DNA from: Ricinus communis
Taxonomy: Eukaryota > Streptophyta > Magnoliopsida > Malpighiales > Euphorbiaceae
DNA: 64,000 nt
Direction of reading: 5' to 3'
Assembly: GCF_019578655.1 (NCBI RefSeq)
Contig: NC_063264.1
Location: 24,265,688 to 24,329,687, forward strand
This document shows positions 23,061 through 35,330 of this stretch, piece by piece (position 1 is the stretch's first letter; the number at the start of each line of letters is the position of its first letter). The notes under the pieces are model-generated. The model had not been told where the DNA came from. It ran no database searches and saw only the letters and a list, made by a program, of their open reading frames with translations. A program made the translations under genes and the position numbers.

Positions 23061-24720
23061 ATACAAACAGATTACTTACTAAAACTAGTCATTAAATCTC
23101 TCCTTAAATTTCCAATATATTAGGAGACTAGTTTCACTTGTATCTCTCATACAATTTTCAAGGAATGAAAATTATTTTTGCTCTCTAAAAGTTTTCCATT
23201 GTATCCTCAATGAAAAGAACTCCAACGTTATCTTCAATGCACTCATTATGAATTATACCTATTGGAGTACGACTGTGCATCAACCTAAGCATTCTCATTT
23301 TAGTAATGCTTAATATGAAAACTTATTATGCATTAATCGCCCAAAAGTCACCATTACATACAGTCACTAGTATAGGAACTCTCGGCTGTTGTGGGGTTCT
23401 TTTCACATGGAACTAAGTGATAGGAACTCTCTCGGGTGCATTCGGGTGGATCTATTAGTCTGAGACTTAGCTCCTCAATTCTATATTTTTCTCCATCTTT
23501 ATTATTAATAAAACTCATTTCATTATAAGAAAAATAGTCACCGTTATACATTATTGGTATTTAGGTTACCTCCAACTTCAAAATACATGGATTATGTTTT
23601 TCTGATTATATTTACATTTCATAATGAGCTTGGACGTTATGCAAGTATAAAAGTTTACATCTCATTATCTGTTTTTGCTTTCTTTCCTCTGTAACAGGTA
23701 ATCTGTTTTATCTCTATTGTTTCTATTGAATTGTTCATCGTTTGCAGGTTTATTTATTCTTGAGGGACAACCCATATTTTTCTAAGTGCTCCATTACTTT
23801 ATGTCAAATGTCAAGAGACTTTAATACATGAACAATAGAGTGTTCACAATGTAGTCTTGCCATTCTCCTGTTTACTTCTTTTTTGAAAAAAGTGAATTCA
23901 ATTATTTTGCTAAAGAAAATACTGAAACAAAGCTAAGAATGGTGACATGGACCACCGTCTCAAAGCAAAACTTTTCCCAATGATACATATTCTCCATTAT
24001 CTTATACATTTTATTTAGGGTTTTCACTGATCTCAAGCTTTTTCCTTGTATATTCTTTTCACCTATCCATGTTCTGGTCCATGGTCGGTTGCATGTTGCA
24101 CTCTTTGATTGGTTCATGCTTTTGACAACGTACGATTCTCAACCTGGAAAAGTTCCCACCGTCCTTCAATTATCCTTAACAATTGCCACATGCGGGAAAC
24201 TCTAAACTCCATGTCAAGCTACATAATCTATTTTCTTCTGTTTTTTAATAATTTTTAAAAGCTAGTCAGAATGGCCAGTTGATACTCTCTCCTTTACAGA
24301 ATTTGAAAAATTTTAAACTTTTCGTTTATTATTTATTATAAGAGAATTATATGTTTAATATCTTAACCGGGAGTTAATTTTATTAATACCTTTTTATAAA
24401 AATTAAAATAATTTCAAATTATTTTTCTTTTTTTTTTTTAATTGCAGCGACCGTAATTTCTTTCTTAACTTTTAATAGGCTAATATTCATTAATCATGTG
24501 ACAATTAAAAATTAAATAAATTTCGAAACGACACACAATACTAATCAATATAATAACATATATAAATTCAGAATTAAGTTAAAAAAAATTAATATTCTTT
24601 AGATTGATGTGGTGAGGAGGCATTCATCATATTTTATGAGAATATTCATATTCATTTCTTTCAAACTTTAATCATTAAAGTTCCTGTAGCAAAAAATAGG
24701 GTCTGTGTGAATTAGGTCCA
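23061..24720. other. Intergenic, one possible LINE tail
   Basis: No gene supported. The stretch at about 23380-23545 (CTCTCGGGTGCATTCGG followed by TTATTATTAATAAAACTC) looks like the 3' end of another LINE on plus, at low confidence. The remainder is ordinary A/T-rich spacer. Confidence 0.35.
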
Positions 24721-24744
24721 AAACTTTTTTATTCTCTCGAACTC

Positions 24745-24754
24745 CCTATAAAAG
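24745..24754 (+). promoter_or_regulatory. TATA box of the small membrane protein gene
   Basis: CCTATAAAAG lies about 155 bases before the ATG at 24906, in a locally less A/T-rich stretch. It would give a leader of about 120 bases. Confidence 0.6.
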
Positions 24755-24905
24755 ACATGTGCCTGCTAAATAACTTTCTTCTCTCAATCAAACCAGTTCA
24801 TTCTAGAAAATATAACTGTGATACAGTTGCTCTTACATCTACAAATAAACCACCTACCTCAACTCCATAGCCTAGCACTTCTCTTCTTCTTCATCATCTA
24901 TAACC

Positions 24906-25274
24906 ATGGCTAAGTACTATAACAACTCATACCTAGACTACTTCTCTTATCTCTCTATGCCATTGCACCTATTCCTTTTCATTGTCATACTCATTTTGAC
25001 ACTAAGCTTTTCATGGTATATAAACTATGAGTCTAAATTTGAGGAGTTGATCAACCAGGTGAAATTGTTTTTCATGCTCTCCCCTCTTCTCTTACTACTT
25101 CTTGTTCACTGCCTATCAAGTGGGTTTCTTCTTGTACAGTTACCAGAGAGAGATTCACTTCATAGAGCTGGAGGTTCTCCATGGGGAGTTGCTCTTTTGC
25201 TTGTGTTTCTTCTGTTCATGATATCTTATCAATCTTCTTTTCATGAACGTTGGTTCCCTCTTGTTAATAGATGA
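24906..25274 (+). CDS. Small three-helix membrane protein, HRAGGSPWG family (copy 1)
   Basis: An intronless frame of 122 residues of unknown function, conserved in plants as far as I recall. Three hydrophobic segments are visible: about residues 20-39, 54-72 and 95-110. Between the second and third lies the family signature HRAGGSPWGVA (residues 86-96), and the tail MISYQSSFHERWFPL follows the third helix. The ATG has a good context (AACCATGGC) and is preceded by a TATA box. An AATAAA lies at 25373-25378, about 100 bases past the stop. A second member on the opposite strand at 52012-52374 shares the signature, the (L)VHxLSSG end of helix 2 and the ISYQ tail. There is no signal-peptide cleavage site I would trust. 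Role and membrane are not known; no function should be assumed. Confidence 0.85.
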   Translation: MAKYYNNSYLDYFSYLSMPLHLFLFIVILILTLSFSWYINYESKFEELINQVKLFFMLSPLLLLLLVHCLSSGFLLVQLPERDSLHRAGGSPWGVALLLVFLLFMISYQSSFHERWFPLVNR

Positions 25275-25372
25275 TATTGTCAAGATGTAAATGTATTATG
25301 TCCCTTCAAAATGGTTCTGAATGATTGGTTTATCCAATATAATATATGATCATGTGGATCAAATTTTCTGTC

Positions 25373-25378
25373 AATAAA
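25373..25378 (+). terminator. Candidate polyadenylation signal
   Basis: AATAAA about 100 bases downstream of the stop at 25274. This is a normal distance for a plant 3' UTR, but plant signals are loose. Confidence 0.4.
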
Positions 25379-25825
25379 CTGGTAATTTCTTGTAATGATA
25401 CTGTTTGTGTATACATGTGAACGTGCAAAAAGGATCTCCAATCATGTTTATTAATTAAGATGTTTTCTTAATTTTGCTGTAATGATATATCTTAAGAGTT
25501 ACGACTAATTCCATCTATTTCGCACTGTTGTCACAATTATACTTAGGTCCCTATATCTTTTTCTTCTCTTAACTAGCTTATTTTAATTAATTATATTATA
25601 TGAGATTTGGTTTGTATGCTATCTTTGTTTTGTTATAATATTTTCTTTCAGGCATATGGAGTGATATAGGAATAAATTCAAGGATCATATGTGAAATTAA
25701 TTTAAAATGATACAAATAGTAATTAAAGTCTTTCACTTGATTGCCTCAAATTAATAGGGCGGTATTGTATATATCTCGGTACACCAAATCCTTGAATCTC
25801 TAGTATATGGACAGTATTAAGTAGT

Positions 25826-26385
25826 GGTGCAAACAAAGTGAGCTTTTCAATGTTTAAGCTCGGCTCATATAACTAACCGATCTAGATAATTTTTTCTATT
25901 TTAGAGTTCGAATTTTGCTCATAATTAATTCGATATACTATATAAATAAACTAAACTCAAACTTGGCTCATATAATTGCTCAGTATTCTATATAAGTAAG
26001 TTAAATTCGAACTTGACTTGTATTTAAATTTGAATTCAACCTCAAAATAAAGCCCGTTAAATAAGTTCAAGCTTACTAAATATGTAATTATAAATTTTAT
26101 AATTTAAAATAAATTATACATAAAATAAAATATGTACTTAAATTCTAAGATCTAAATAATTAGATTAAATTTTTGATATAAAAAATAAATTCAATTTGTG
26201 AGCTCATATACGAGCTAGAATTGCGATTTTACTAACGAACTGAGTACTATTAAGCTTGAACTCAGCTCGTTTATTAAACGAACTCAAAAATGCAGTTCGG
26301 ACTCGACTTATTTATCTTGACGAACAAATTCAAACGAACTTTTATTGAGCCACTTGCAAGCTATTCGAAGTTTGGCTCAGCGTAA
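25826..26385. mobile_element. Probable non-autonomous DNA transposon rich in GAGCTC motifs
   Basis: The ends are rich in AAGCTCGGCTCAT-type blocks on the left and GAGCCACTTGCAAGCT / TTTGGCTCAGCG on the right. A/T-rich interior with motifs such as GAACTCAGCTCG lies between them. The architecture resembles the region 55440-56110. No transposase frame is present and the termini are approximate. Confidence 0.4.
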
Positions 26386-26514
26386 TACTAAACATGAGGC
26401 TGTGGAGAAGTTATAGGAATGAAAAGTTGTCACTTCATTAGTTTTGTATAGGTATATTTACGAGAAAATAGAAATTAGCACGAGCAAGTTGTTTAAAACT
26501 ATAGAATAGACGGT

Positions 26515-26765
26515 TTAATTCAAAAATATTGTGAGCTTGACTCATATAAACATCTTTACTCAAATTCCCATAAAGAATAGCATTTGAAATATCCAATCCC
26601 CTTATTGCCTAACCAATCTTTTTAGCTGTTGCCTTTACAACAGGATTGGAAATTTCATGAAAAACTCAATCCTTAATTGTTTATTGTAAACTTTGGCAAC
26701 TTATAAACATGATTTATATGTATGGTGCCATCAGGGATTCTTTTGACTCTCAACACTCATTTCTG
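26515..26765 (-). pseudogene. Short copia reverse-transcriptase fragment
   Basis: On minus, the residues NPVVKATAKKIG, a stop, then GLDISNAILYGNLSKDVYMSQ match the conserved start of the copia RT palm (family form SPVVKA...QLDVxNAFLxGxLxEEVYM). Upstream, weaker FHEISNP-like sequence is readable to about 26765. This is an isolated, stop-containing scrap with no LTR nearby. Confidence 0.75.
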
Positions 26766-26769
26766 GGTG

Positions 26770-29292
26770 GGATTAGAATTAAGAATTAATTTACTGATTG
26801 GCATAAAAGAAAAGGGCCATGAGGAAGAATTTGAATTTGAATTTGAATTTGAAGAGAGACAATTTCCTGTGACGAAAGCCAAATAAGCGGGCATATGTCT
26901 TGTAACTTGGACCCAAAAATCTCGATTTGGAGAATTATTGATGTAGCAAAACAATGAATTTTGGCAAATGCTAACTTATATATTTGGATTTTATTCGTAA
27001 TGTGATTAAATAGATATTAAAACTTATTTTTTATAATATTTAAATATTTTTTAGTATTTAGCTTAATTCAATACTCAATATATACTACTCATAATTATTT
27101 AAATATTATAAAAAAAGTTAAGGGTCATTTAGATTAAATTAAAAAATAAAAATATTTAAGAGATTGTAAAATAGAATTTAATTATTTGTTAGGTTAAATT
27201 AAAGGTTAGAATAACTAAATTACCAAAGTATAGGTGTTTAAATATATATTCTACTATAAGTTTTCTATCAATCCATTACATTTCAAGAATAATAATCTTC
27301 TATTAGCCCAGGATAAGAAAAAGAATAGGTTCTATTAACCCATTAATTCAAAAGAATTCTATATTAGAAAATGAAGATTTAGCCAAAGATCTTTCAAATA
27401 GTGAGGGAATATCTCATAAATCACATGCATTCTATAGAAATATTTATCAAAAAAATAAAGAAATATTACGGAGCCATACTTATAGAACAGACTTTACATT
27501 TTTAGTGCATAACTTCAGAAATTTTAGAAATTTTGTATTAAAATCTTCTAAATTAACAATATTAAGTATCATATTTTAAAAGTTTGGAGTATTGATCCAC
27601 ATAAACTAAGACCTTTTAAAAACATAAATATATATCTCAAGTATACACTTACCGTGATTAAATAGAAGCATGAAATCAAATATTATGTTGTCAAAATGAT
27701 AAATATATCTACACTTGTTTTATATAATCAAGAGTTTTTAAAGCAACGCCAAGCTGGATTAAATACTGTTTTCAAACATAGGGATTATCTAATGAGATTT
27801 TTTCCCACCTTATGAAAGAAATATTTATAAAACATTCTAATATAAATCGAAATAATATTAAAAAGGAACATATATTATATTCTATGCTTTATTTTCAGAT
27901 ACCATGGGTTGTTTGATAGGCTTATACAGTCTAACTCGAAGATAAAGAGGACTATAATAATTATGATATTCCATATTTAAAAAGAATTATCTCAATAAAA
28001 TGGTAGTACAAATTTGAGATGTCCAGATTTCATACCAGCATGGATATTTTCACTGTATCATTAAATAATGAGACATCCTTATTAGGACTATCAGCCTCAC
28101 CATTATCCCTACCAGAACTTATCAATTCCCAATTAATATTAATAAAAATCCAACATCCCAATATATTCAAAAAAGAACTTAACAGTTCTTAATCATGATA
28201 ATTCAATTAGGAAAAAATCATAAGTGCCATCCTAAGATTTAGCATAGAAAAATAAAAAGATATGTGTGCTAATATATACATGAATAATGAGCAAGCATAG
28301 CCTTACTTATTTAGTAAGTACAAATTTATACATAAATTTTTCATAATAAATAAATAAATGAAAAGCAAAAGAAAAAGAAACAGAAAACCAACTCAATGTA
28401 AAGACATACGAGAAAAAGTAGTATTCGAAAAAGGTAGAGACATATGAAAGCCTAGGTATTTGAATGACTTGAAAATTGATGGCTTTTGGTAGCCTTTGAG
28501 AGAGTAAGAGGTGGCTTTGACACGTTCAAGGATACATTCCATAGTAAATAAGAAAAAGAGAAGGAAAGAAGACACGTCGAATACAATTCAAATGAGAAGG
28601 AGATCAAGTACAAAATAAAAGGGGCTTCTCTCGGGATAAAAGGCAAACAAACTTTTATTTAAACATTCTACTATTCTACCTTTCTTTACCTACTTAGAGT
28701 AAATTTCAGTATACTCTTAAGCAGTGTGTTTATTTTTTTAAGTTTCAAATAAAGTGTACTAAGTTCTCATAGCTTCTTTGTTTATATCTTGTCTAATTTA
28801 ACTTTTTAAATTAATCTGATCACTTTTATTTACTTACTCTTAATTTTATGTCTTCTTTTAATTAAGTATTTAAATTTATTATTATGTTGCTTATTATAAA
28901 TATTTATATTAATATATATTGAATATTGTGATTTGTATTAAATTAGCAGTTAGAATTAATTATAATCCTATGTAAGGATAAAATTTAATTGAATCCTATC
29001 GTATTAAATCATCTATACTAAAATCATAAAGATAAATTAAATAATAACCTAAATTATAGCAAACTAAGCTTTAAATTAGATAGTAAGCCTTGAATTAAAT
29101 AGTATTATATCAAGAAAATTAAAAGAAGAACATTAAAAAATAAAAATAAACCAGCATGAAATTGATAAAATAAATTAACCGGTAATTGGATAATATTAAA
29201 AATTTAAAGTTAGGATTAATAAATATATTATTAGGTTAAAATCTTAGGATGAAAATCATTACTAATAAACTCAAAGCCAATCATGTATAATC
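26770..29292. other. Intergenic, AT-rich
   Basis: No gene recognised. A (GAATTT)4 run lies at 26827-26850. The stretch 27000-27240 contains foldback-like repeats of AATATTTAAATA. Less A/T-rich sequence at 28380-28640 has no motif that I can identify. Confidence 0.35.
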
Positions 29293-32266
29293 TGTAATAC
29301 CCGGAATTTTTATATATTTAATAATGAGTATTTATTTATTTAATTTATTTTATTTTATTTTTATTTGGTTTAATTTGAAATGATTTAATGGAAATTTTAA
29401 TATTAGTCAATTAAATGAATTATTTTTCTATACCCAATTAGTTGAAATTTTAAGAATTAATTAAGTAAATTATTTAAAGGGTAGAATATATTTTTGGTTA
29501 TTCTAATTTTTCCCCAATGTATATGTATATGTATATGTATAAGTAAAATTATATATATTGAAAAATTTTAGAAGAAATTGTAAAGGATGTTTTTATAAAA
29601 GAATTTTGGGAAAATTGGTATTTTAATTGATTAGTGGTATTAAATTTTAAGTTGAAAATTTATTATTTAAATTAATTTTGTGTTAGAACTAAATTAAAAA
29701 TTTATTTTGGAATAAGGATTGAAAGTATAATTTTATTTTTATGGGGTTTTAATGGAAATTTGTGAGTTTGGTATTTTCGTAAATAAATATGTCGGTCAGG
29801 GGTATTTATGTAATTATGTATTTTCAATAATTCGGATTTGACCCAAATAAATTAGTTAAGGGTTTAATTGAAAGGCTAAAAAAAAGTTTAGTGGTTAAAC
29901 TGGAATTTTTCTGGATGGAATTGTATATAATTAAGAAAGTTGAGGAACCAAATTGTAATAAGAAAACGTTCGGAGGCCTAATGTCGATATTGAAAGGAAT
30001 GGGATCGGGGAAGAAAAAGAAAAAGGAAGAGAGATGTCGGGGGGAGAGAGAGGAGTGCGCTGAAGGAAGGAGGCTGGCGTCGGGGCCGTCCGTCCGGGCC
30101 GGCAATACGGCAGTGGCACCAGCGAGAGAAGGAAGATGGCCAAAGCTTCCTTGCCGCCGTGCGGGCGCTTCCGACGTCGGTGGTCGCTGATCTTGGTGCC
30201 GATCGACTCCTCTCGGCCTTAGCTTGGTTTTGGCGGCGGCGGTGTCGACAATGGTGGCCGGAAACGGAAGATCCGGTGGAGAGAGAAAATGGAGGCAGCC
30301 GGCATTTTTGGATTCTTCCGGCGAGCTATGGATGATCAGAGGACATATCCCGACTCTCCTCAGCTCAAGCTTCGCATTGGCACCGGTTTCGTGGCGATAG
30401 GACTTCGTTTGCAAATTGACAGCCGAGATCGTCCGTAAATCTCTCCGGATGATCGGGTGTCAGATCAGAAAATCGGAAGCGGGGATCATCATCAGCACGT
30501 CGTTTCGAGTCCGATGGTGAGTTCAGATCGTCGATCGAACTCCGGCGGCTGGAGGCGAGTCGACCGAGCGATCAAGTGTCTCGGTAATTTTTTCTCTGGC
30601 CCGTAATTTTGGAATTCTTGGTTTAATTGTGTGTCTAATGGTTTATATTGAGTATTTGATGATATTTGTGAGTCAAAAATAATTGTCTGTCAGTTGCCTG
30701 CCTCGTGTTTTGTGCTGTGTAGCGGAGTCGGAAAAATAGTAAAGTTTGGGGACTCGACTCCCGTTGTTTAAATTGTTGAATATTTGAAGTGTTTTTCTAG
30801 CAGGTCCTGGACCCATTTTTACGGGGGGTAGTGTCCGTGTTGTAGGGGAGGTTCTGCCGGATTTTCGGTAGAATTCTCCCGAGTCGAGATTCTTAGACAG
30901 TCAGTCCTAGGAGTCTAGACCTAGGATTAATGATTGATTGTTTCAGCATTTTGATAAATTATTTTCCGTGATTAAATGATCTGTCTGTTCGGCTCGCTCC
31001 AACCGAGTTACCGGAGCAGAGCTAGGAGGTCGCCCAATTCTGTGAGTTAAAGTCATTTAATCATTGCACTATTGCTAAGTCTGATTTAATATGCTATTTT
31101 AGAATTTATGCTTAATATGATTGTTAGTATCGCAAAATAAATGATTTCACTTGATTATTAATTATTGAAATAATATAAATATTATTATTAGTAACGCTAT
31201 AATAATACATACGTTATTATTTTTTCCTCACAAATTACACGTTGCTTTGTCCTAAATTCTTAATCTTTATTTTGATAATGTGTTGGATGATTTAATTAGA
31301 CAATGATATTTATTAAATGTGATGTTTGCGATTTGAAAAATGTGGCCTTGTAGAACATGCTGCCTGATGGGTTACATCAGGACCGCGCCCGCACCGGTAA
31401 TGATCATGGACGGGTAATAAGATTTTTATGAGTTCGCCCTGGTCGAGCATGGCTCTCTCGGCTGATTTGAGTGAGATGCCGGAGTAAAGGACCCTGGTCG
31501 AGCTTCGCTCCCTGGGCGCCAGTCCTATTGGAATGAGATGCCGGAGTAAAGGTCCCTGGTCGAGCTTTGCTCTCTGTGCGCCGGCTTGACTTATTTGGAC
31601 ACTTAAGTGACTAGACTGGAGGTAAGGTCCCTGGTCGAGCATTGCTCTCTGGGCGCCAGTCTTATTGGATTAAGAGAGCTAAAATGGCTACTAGAACTTG
31701 GGGATTAGGGTTCTACTGAACCAATCGTCTTGTAAAAGTAATAATATATATATATATTTTTTTTATTTATTTGGTATGATTATAGTAGGATTGGTATTTA
31801 TATGCATGATTTGATATACTGATTCGAATAATTAATATCTTCTGTGAGGACTGCAATAGTCTCTAGATTATTTGATTTTAGCTCACTCTCGAGACTGACA
31901 GTCTCAATTTATTTTTTTTCAGATGCGTGACTGTTAGTCTTCCCGCGAATCTTATTCAATAACCCGACTCCTTCATCATCGGGTGATGTATTTGATTTGG
32001 TATGTAAATTGGTAAATCTTAGATTCTCCACAGTAGTAATAGTAGATATATCAGTTGTAAATTTTTCTGAGTTTCGAGTCTCGCCTAATTTTTCTGGCAG
32101 ACCGAATTAATTGTAAATTTAATGGTTACGAAATTGTGGAATCAATAGTATTAATTGAGATGAGATTTGTTTCAGTGGTGAGTGTCAGGCTTACTACGGG
32201 ACTCGGTGGCCTTCCGCCTACCCATTCCCTAGTGCCGGTCACGGGCCCACGGATGGGGTCGTGACA
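29293..32266 (+). mobile_element. Solo LTR of a Ty3/gypsy retrotransposon
   Basis: A 2974-bp LTR beginning TGTAATACCCGG and ending GGGTCGTGACA (TG...CA), flanked on both sides by the perfect 5-bp duplication TAATC (29288-29292 and 32267-32271). No internal region is present, so the two LTRs of a former full copy probably recombined. Its start, end and much of its interior match the LTR at 43414-46252. Open frames within it (29824-30414 and 31313-31642, both on -) are non-coding LTR sequence. A GC-richer, purine-rich central part and an array of stem-loop units near 31437-31659 are described separately. Confidence 0.93.
31437..31659 (+). repeat. Four stem-loop repeat units in the solo LTR
   Basis: Near-identical units lie at 31437-31464, 31490-31522, 31553-31584 and 31628-31659, each of the form CCTGGTCGAGCNTNGCTC followed by TCTGGGCGCCAG. 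GAGC/GCTC forms an inner stem over a 3-base loop, and CTGG/CCAG an outer stem in most units. The spacing is about 53-75 bases. Confidence 0.85.
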
Positions 32267-32271
32267 TAATC

Positions 32272-32989
32272 ACTAAGATTTAATGAACTAATATTTGCGG
32301 AAGCGTAACTGAATTTATAGTGATTGATTACTCTTTAGTGTTGTGTGGTTTGTCTTCCATATCAACACATATTTTGCAGAGATTCTCTGTATTTTCTAAT
32401 TGATGATGGAACATTAATTTTGAAATAAAATCTATGTGTAACTTGGGAAGCATAACCATTATATATATATATATATATATAACAAAGCCCTAATGTTAAT
32501 TTTTTTGGTATTTCTATCTCGGCCCATCATAAAGATAGAAATTACCTTTAGATCTCTATACATTAAAGGCTCGTAACCTATTAGACATATTAGAGCCAAA
32601 TTATCCAAACTTTAGTAGATAACTTTTAATTCAACTCATTTTCATATAGCATCCTATAATATATAATTACTGTCATATAAGTCCAATGTTTGATTACGGA
32701 TCCAACAATCTCTCAATTGCGCTATATTTATAACCTTATAATTATGCATTGTCAAAACAATTGTATGAGCTCAACTTTATTGCCATCTAAAATATATCCA
32801 TAATCAATTTAGTCCATCAACTATACCAACGTAGGATCAAAGTGGCCTTTATTACATATTTCATAACTCGATCTATCAATGGTCACATATGCTGATACAA
32901 TTAAATGACATGGATATAATGTGGATGTGTAGCATAAAAATCTCATATAATATGATCTTAACATATCTATTTCCAATTGGTCCATCCTT
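32272..32989. other. Non-coding, possible copia LTR remnant
   Basis: A/T-rich sequence with a (TA)n run near 32460-32481 and no frame. Its position just downstream (on minus) of the copia fragment at 32990-34345 suggests that element's leader or LTR, but no ends could be fixed. Confidence 0.35.
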
Positions 32990-34345
32990 AAACCTTAGTC
33001 AGATCAAACGATGTGCTAAAAATAGAGTGTGAATAAACTAGAACTTTATTTCTATAGAAGACAACCACAAAACACCATAACCAAAATAACTATTTTGAAA
33101 ATCAACTTAGTCATGGGATTATAAAACTTATACCCCATAGATCTTTCAAAATATCAAATAAAATAGCAACTCACTGTCCTCGAGTCTAGTTTCTTTTCAT
33201 TAGGCTTATAAGGCCTTGCCTTAACTCGATAATCCTAATTATAAAGGTGCTTTAAATTAGGCTTCTTGCATATCCAAATTCTATAAGAAGTTCGACAGTT
33301 GCTTTAGTTGGAACTCTGTTAAGGATATATACTGGAGTTTTAACTACTTCTCCCTAGAGTGTTTCTGGTAAGGTAGAATGATTAATCATGCTCCTCACCA
33401 TGTCTTTAAGCGTTTTGTTTCATCTTTCAGCTACACCATTCATAGTGGATGAACCCTACAAGGCGTACTGCACGATGATATTACATTCTTCTAGGAATTT
33501 AGTAATGGTCCTAGACGTTGTTTACCCAAACCATCATATCTCTCATAGTATTCACCACCACGATCAGATTTGATGCTTTTGATTCTTTTGTTAAGTTGAT
33601 TCTTAACTTTAGCCTTATATTATAGCCATATCTAGAAAAATCATCTACAACCATTATAAAGTATTATTGGTCATTCCAAGAAACCATAGGGAGTAGTCCA
33701 CAAATATTTATATGTATAAGTTCTAAGACGTCCAGAATCCTATTAGCTTCAAATCTCCTTTTATTGGTTTGTTTTTCCTTTATACAGTTAACACAGACAT
33801 TAAAGTTAGTGAATTCTAGGAGATCTAGAATTTTGTTTGACATAAGTCTCTTAATTCTCTATTTAGAAATATGACCTAAACTATTGTGTCATAACACAAT
33901 TGAATCCTCTTTGGTTAATTGCAAGGATTCATTAAATGAAGCAATTATATCGATTGAATAAAGATTATTGTATTTTGATAAAAAAAATCAAAACCAAACA
34001 ATTTTGAATCATGAAACAAATTGAATTTTTCATTCCCAAATGAACAACAATACTTTGATTTGTCTAAAGTAGAAATATAAATCAAATTTTGTCTAAAAGA
34101 CAATACAATAAATGTTTCTTAAGATCTATAAAAAATCCAGTCCTTAACAATAATTTAAAAGTTTCTATGTTTCAACTTGAACCGTCTTGTCGTCATCCAT
34201 ATAGACATATCTTTCACCATCATTTGGCTTTCGGCAATTCAAGCAATCCTGCATAGACACTCTGATGTGAGTTGTTGCACTAAATCCACCATGTGTGTTT
34301 AGGAACCATATTTAAACTAATTTAACAACAAACCAAATTAAGAAG
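32990..34345 (-). pseudogene. Copia protease-integrase fragment
   Basis: On minus, the order is protease remnant (GGFSATTHIRVSMQ then NCRKPNDGERYVYMDD, about 34300-34190), GAG-pre-integrase (VLCHNSLGHI then VCVNCIKEKQTNKRRFEANR, about 33900-33760), integrase core (LELIHINICGLLPMVSWNDQ and FIMVVDDFSRYGY) and a tail with KLDSRTVSCYFI near 33150. Many stops and deletions are present. The next part of pol (RT) is absent; a plus-strand copia fragment of another family abuts it. Confidence 0.8.
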
Positions 34346-34369
34346 TATACATTTCTTAGCATTGCCATG

Positions 34370-35330
34370 CATGATAATTGGTGCATTAATTATTCTTACG
34401 CCCTTTAGCTCCACGAAAGAAACAACTAGTACTTTCACTATCAAAGACCTTGGTTATGCTAAATACTCCTTGGGACTTGAGATTGCTAGGAGTTTAATAA
34501 GTTCTTACATTAACCAAAAAAAATTATACTCTAGACATTATTGCTGACACTGGATCAATGGGTGGTAAGCCTACCTTGACTTCATTTCCTAAAGGACATT
34601 TCTAACTCATTCTACTTCAATCCTTCCTAAACCTGACAAGTACAGATGTTTAGTTAGAAGGTTGCTATATCTCAATCTTACACAATCTAATATCACTTAT
34701 GGAGTTCAACAATTAAGTCAATTTGTTAGTACTCCTCACTCTTGTCATTGGGAAGTTGTTTTGCATTTGGTTTGATACCTTAAAGGAACCCCCTTTAAAG
34801 GCCATTTCTATCATATATTCATAACTCTTTGAAGTGGGAGGCTTATTGTGATGTTGACTAGACAACATGTCCTGACACCAAACGTTCCCTTACTAGTTAT
34901 TGTGTGTCTTTAGATCCAACTTTGATTTCCTGGAAGACCAAGAAACAAGCTACTCTTTCAAGGTCTTCAGCAAAAGCAGAATATAGAAGTTTAGCTTCTA
35001 AAGTCTGTGAACTTCAGTGGATAACATATGTTTTACAGGATTTCAAGCTTCCCTTGCAGCTTCCCATTCCTCTTTAGTGTGAAAGCAAAGCTGCTCTTTA
35101 TATTACAGCAAATCTAGTCTTTCATGAGAGGACCAAACACTCGACATCGATTTTCATCTTGTACCTTTCATAAGTTGGGTTTTGTTTCTCCACAGCGCAT
35201 TTCCACCAAAATCTAGCTTGCAAACCTCACCAAACCCTTTTCTACACCTCAATTCAGTTTTCTTTTTTCCAAGTTGGGCTTGATTGATTTTCATCAATCT
35301 CAAGCTCTAATTTGAGGGGGGAATATGTAC
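34370..35330 (+). pseudogene. Copia reverse transcriptase/RNase H fragment
   Basis: On plus, the residues FTIKDLGYAKYSLGLEIAR (about 34438-34494) start the region C-terminal to the RT active site. LVRRLLYLNLTQSNITYGVQ follows near 34640, then YLKGTPFKGHF near 34780, and an RNase H tail with STKDQLAD-like sequence and KLGLIDFHQSQAL at the end (about 35265-35310). It contains several stops. A purine tract TTTGAGGGGGGAA at about 35311-35323 fits a PPT, so the sequence beyond may begin an LTR, of which no second copy is visible. Confidence 0.8.

Noticed and set aside
29824..30414. Long minus-strand open frame of 196 codons in the solo LTR
   Set aside because: It lies wholly inside the gypsy LTR, is low in complexity (Ser, Pro, Phe) and is not kept in the equivalent part of the other LTR. 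Treated as chance in GC-richer LTR sequence.
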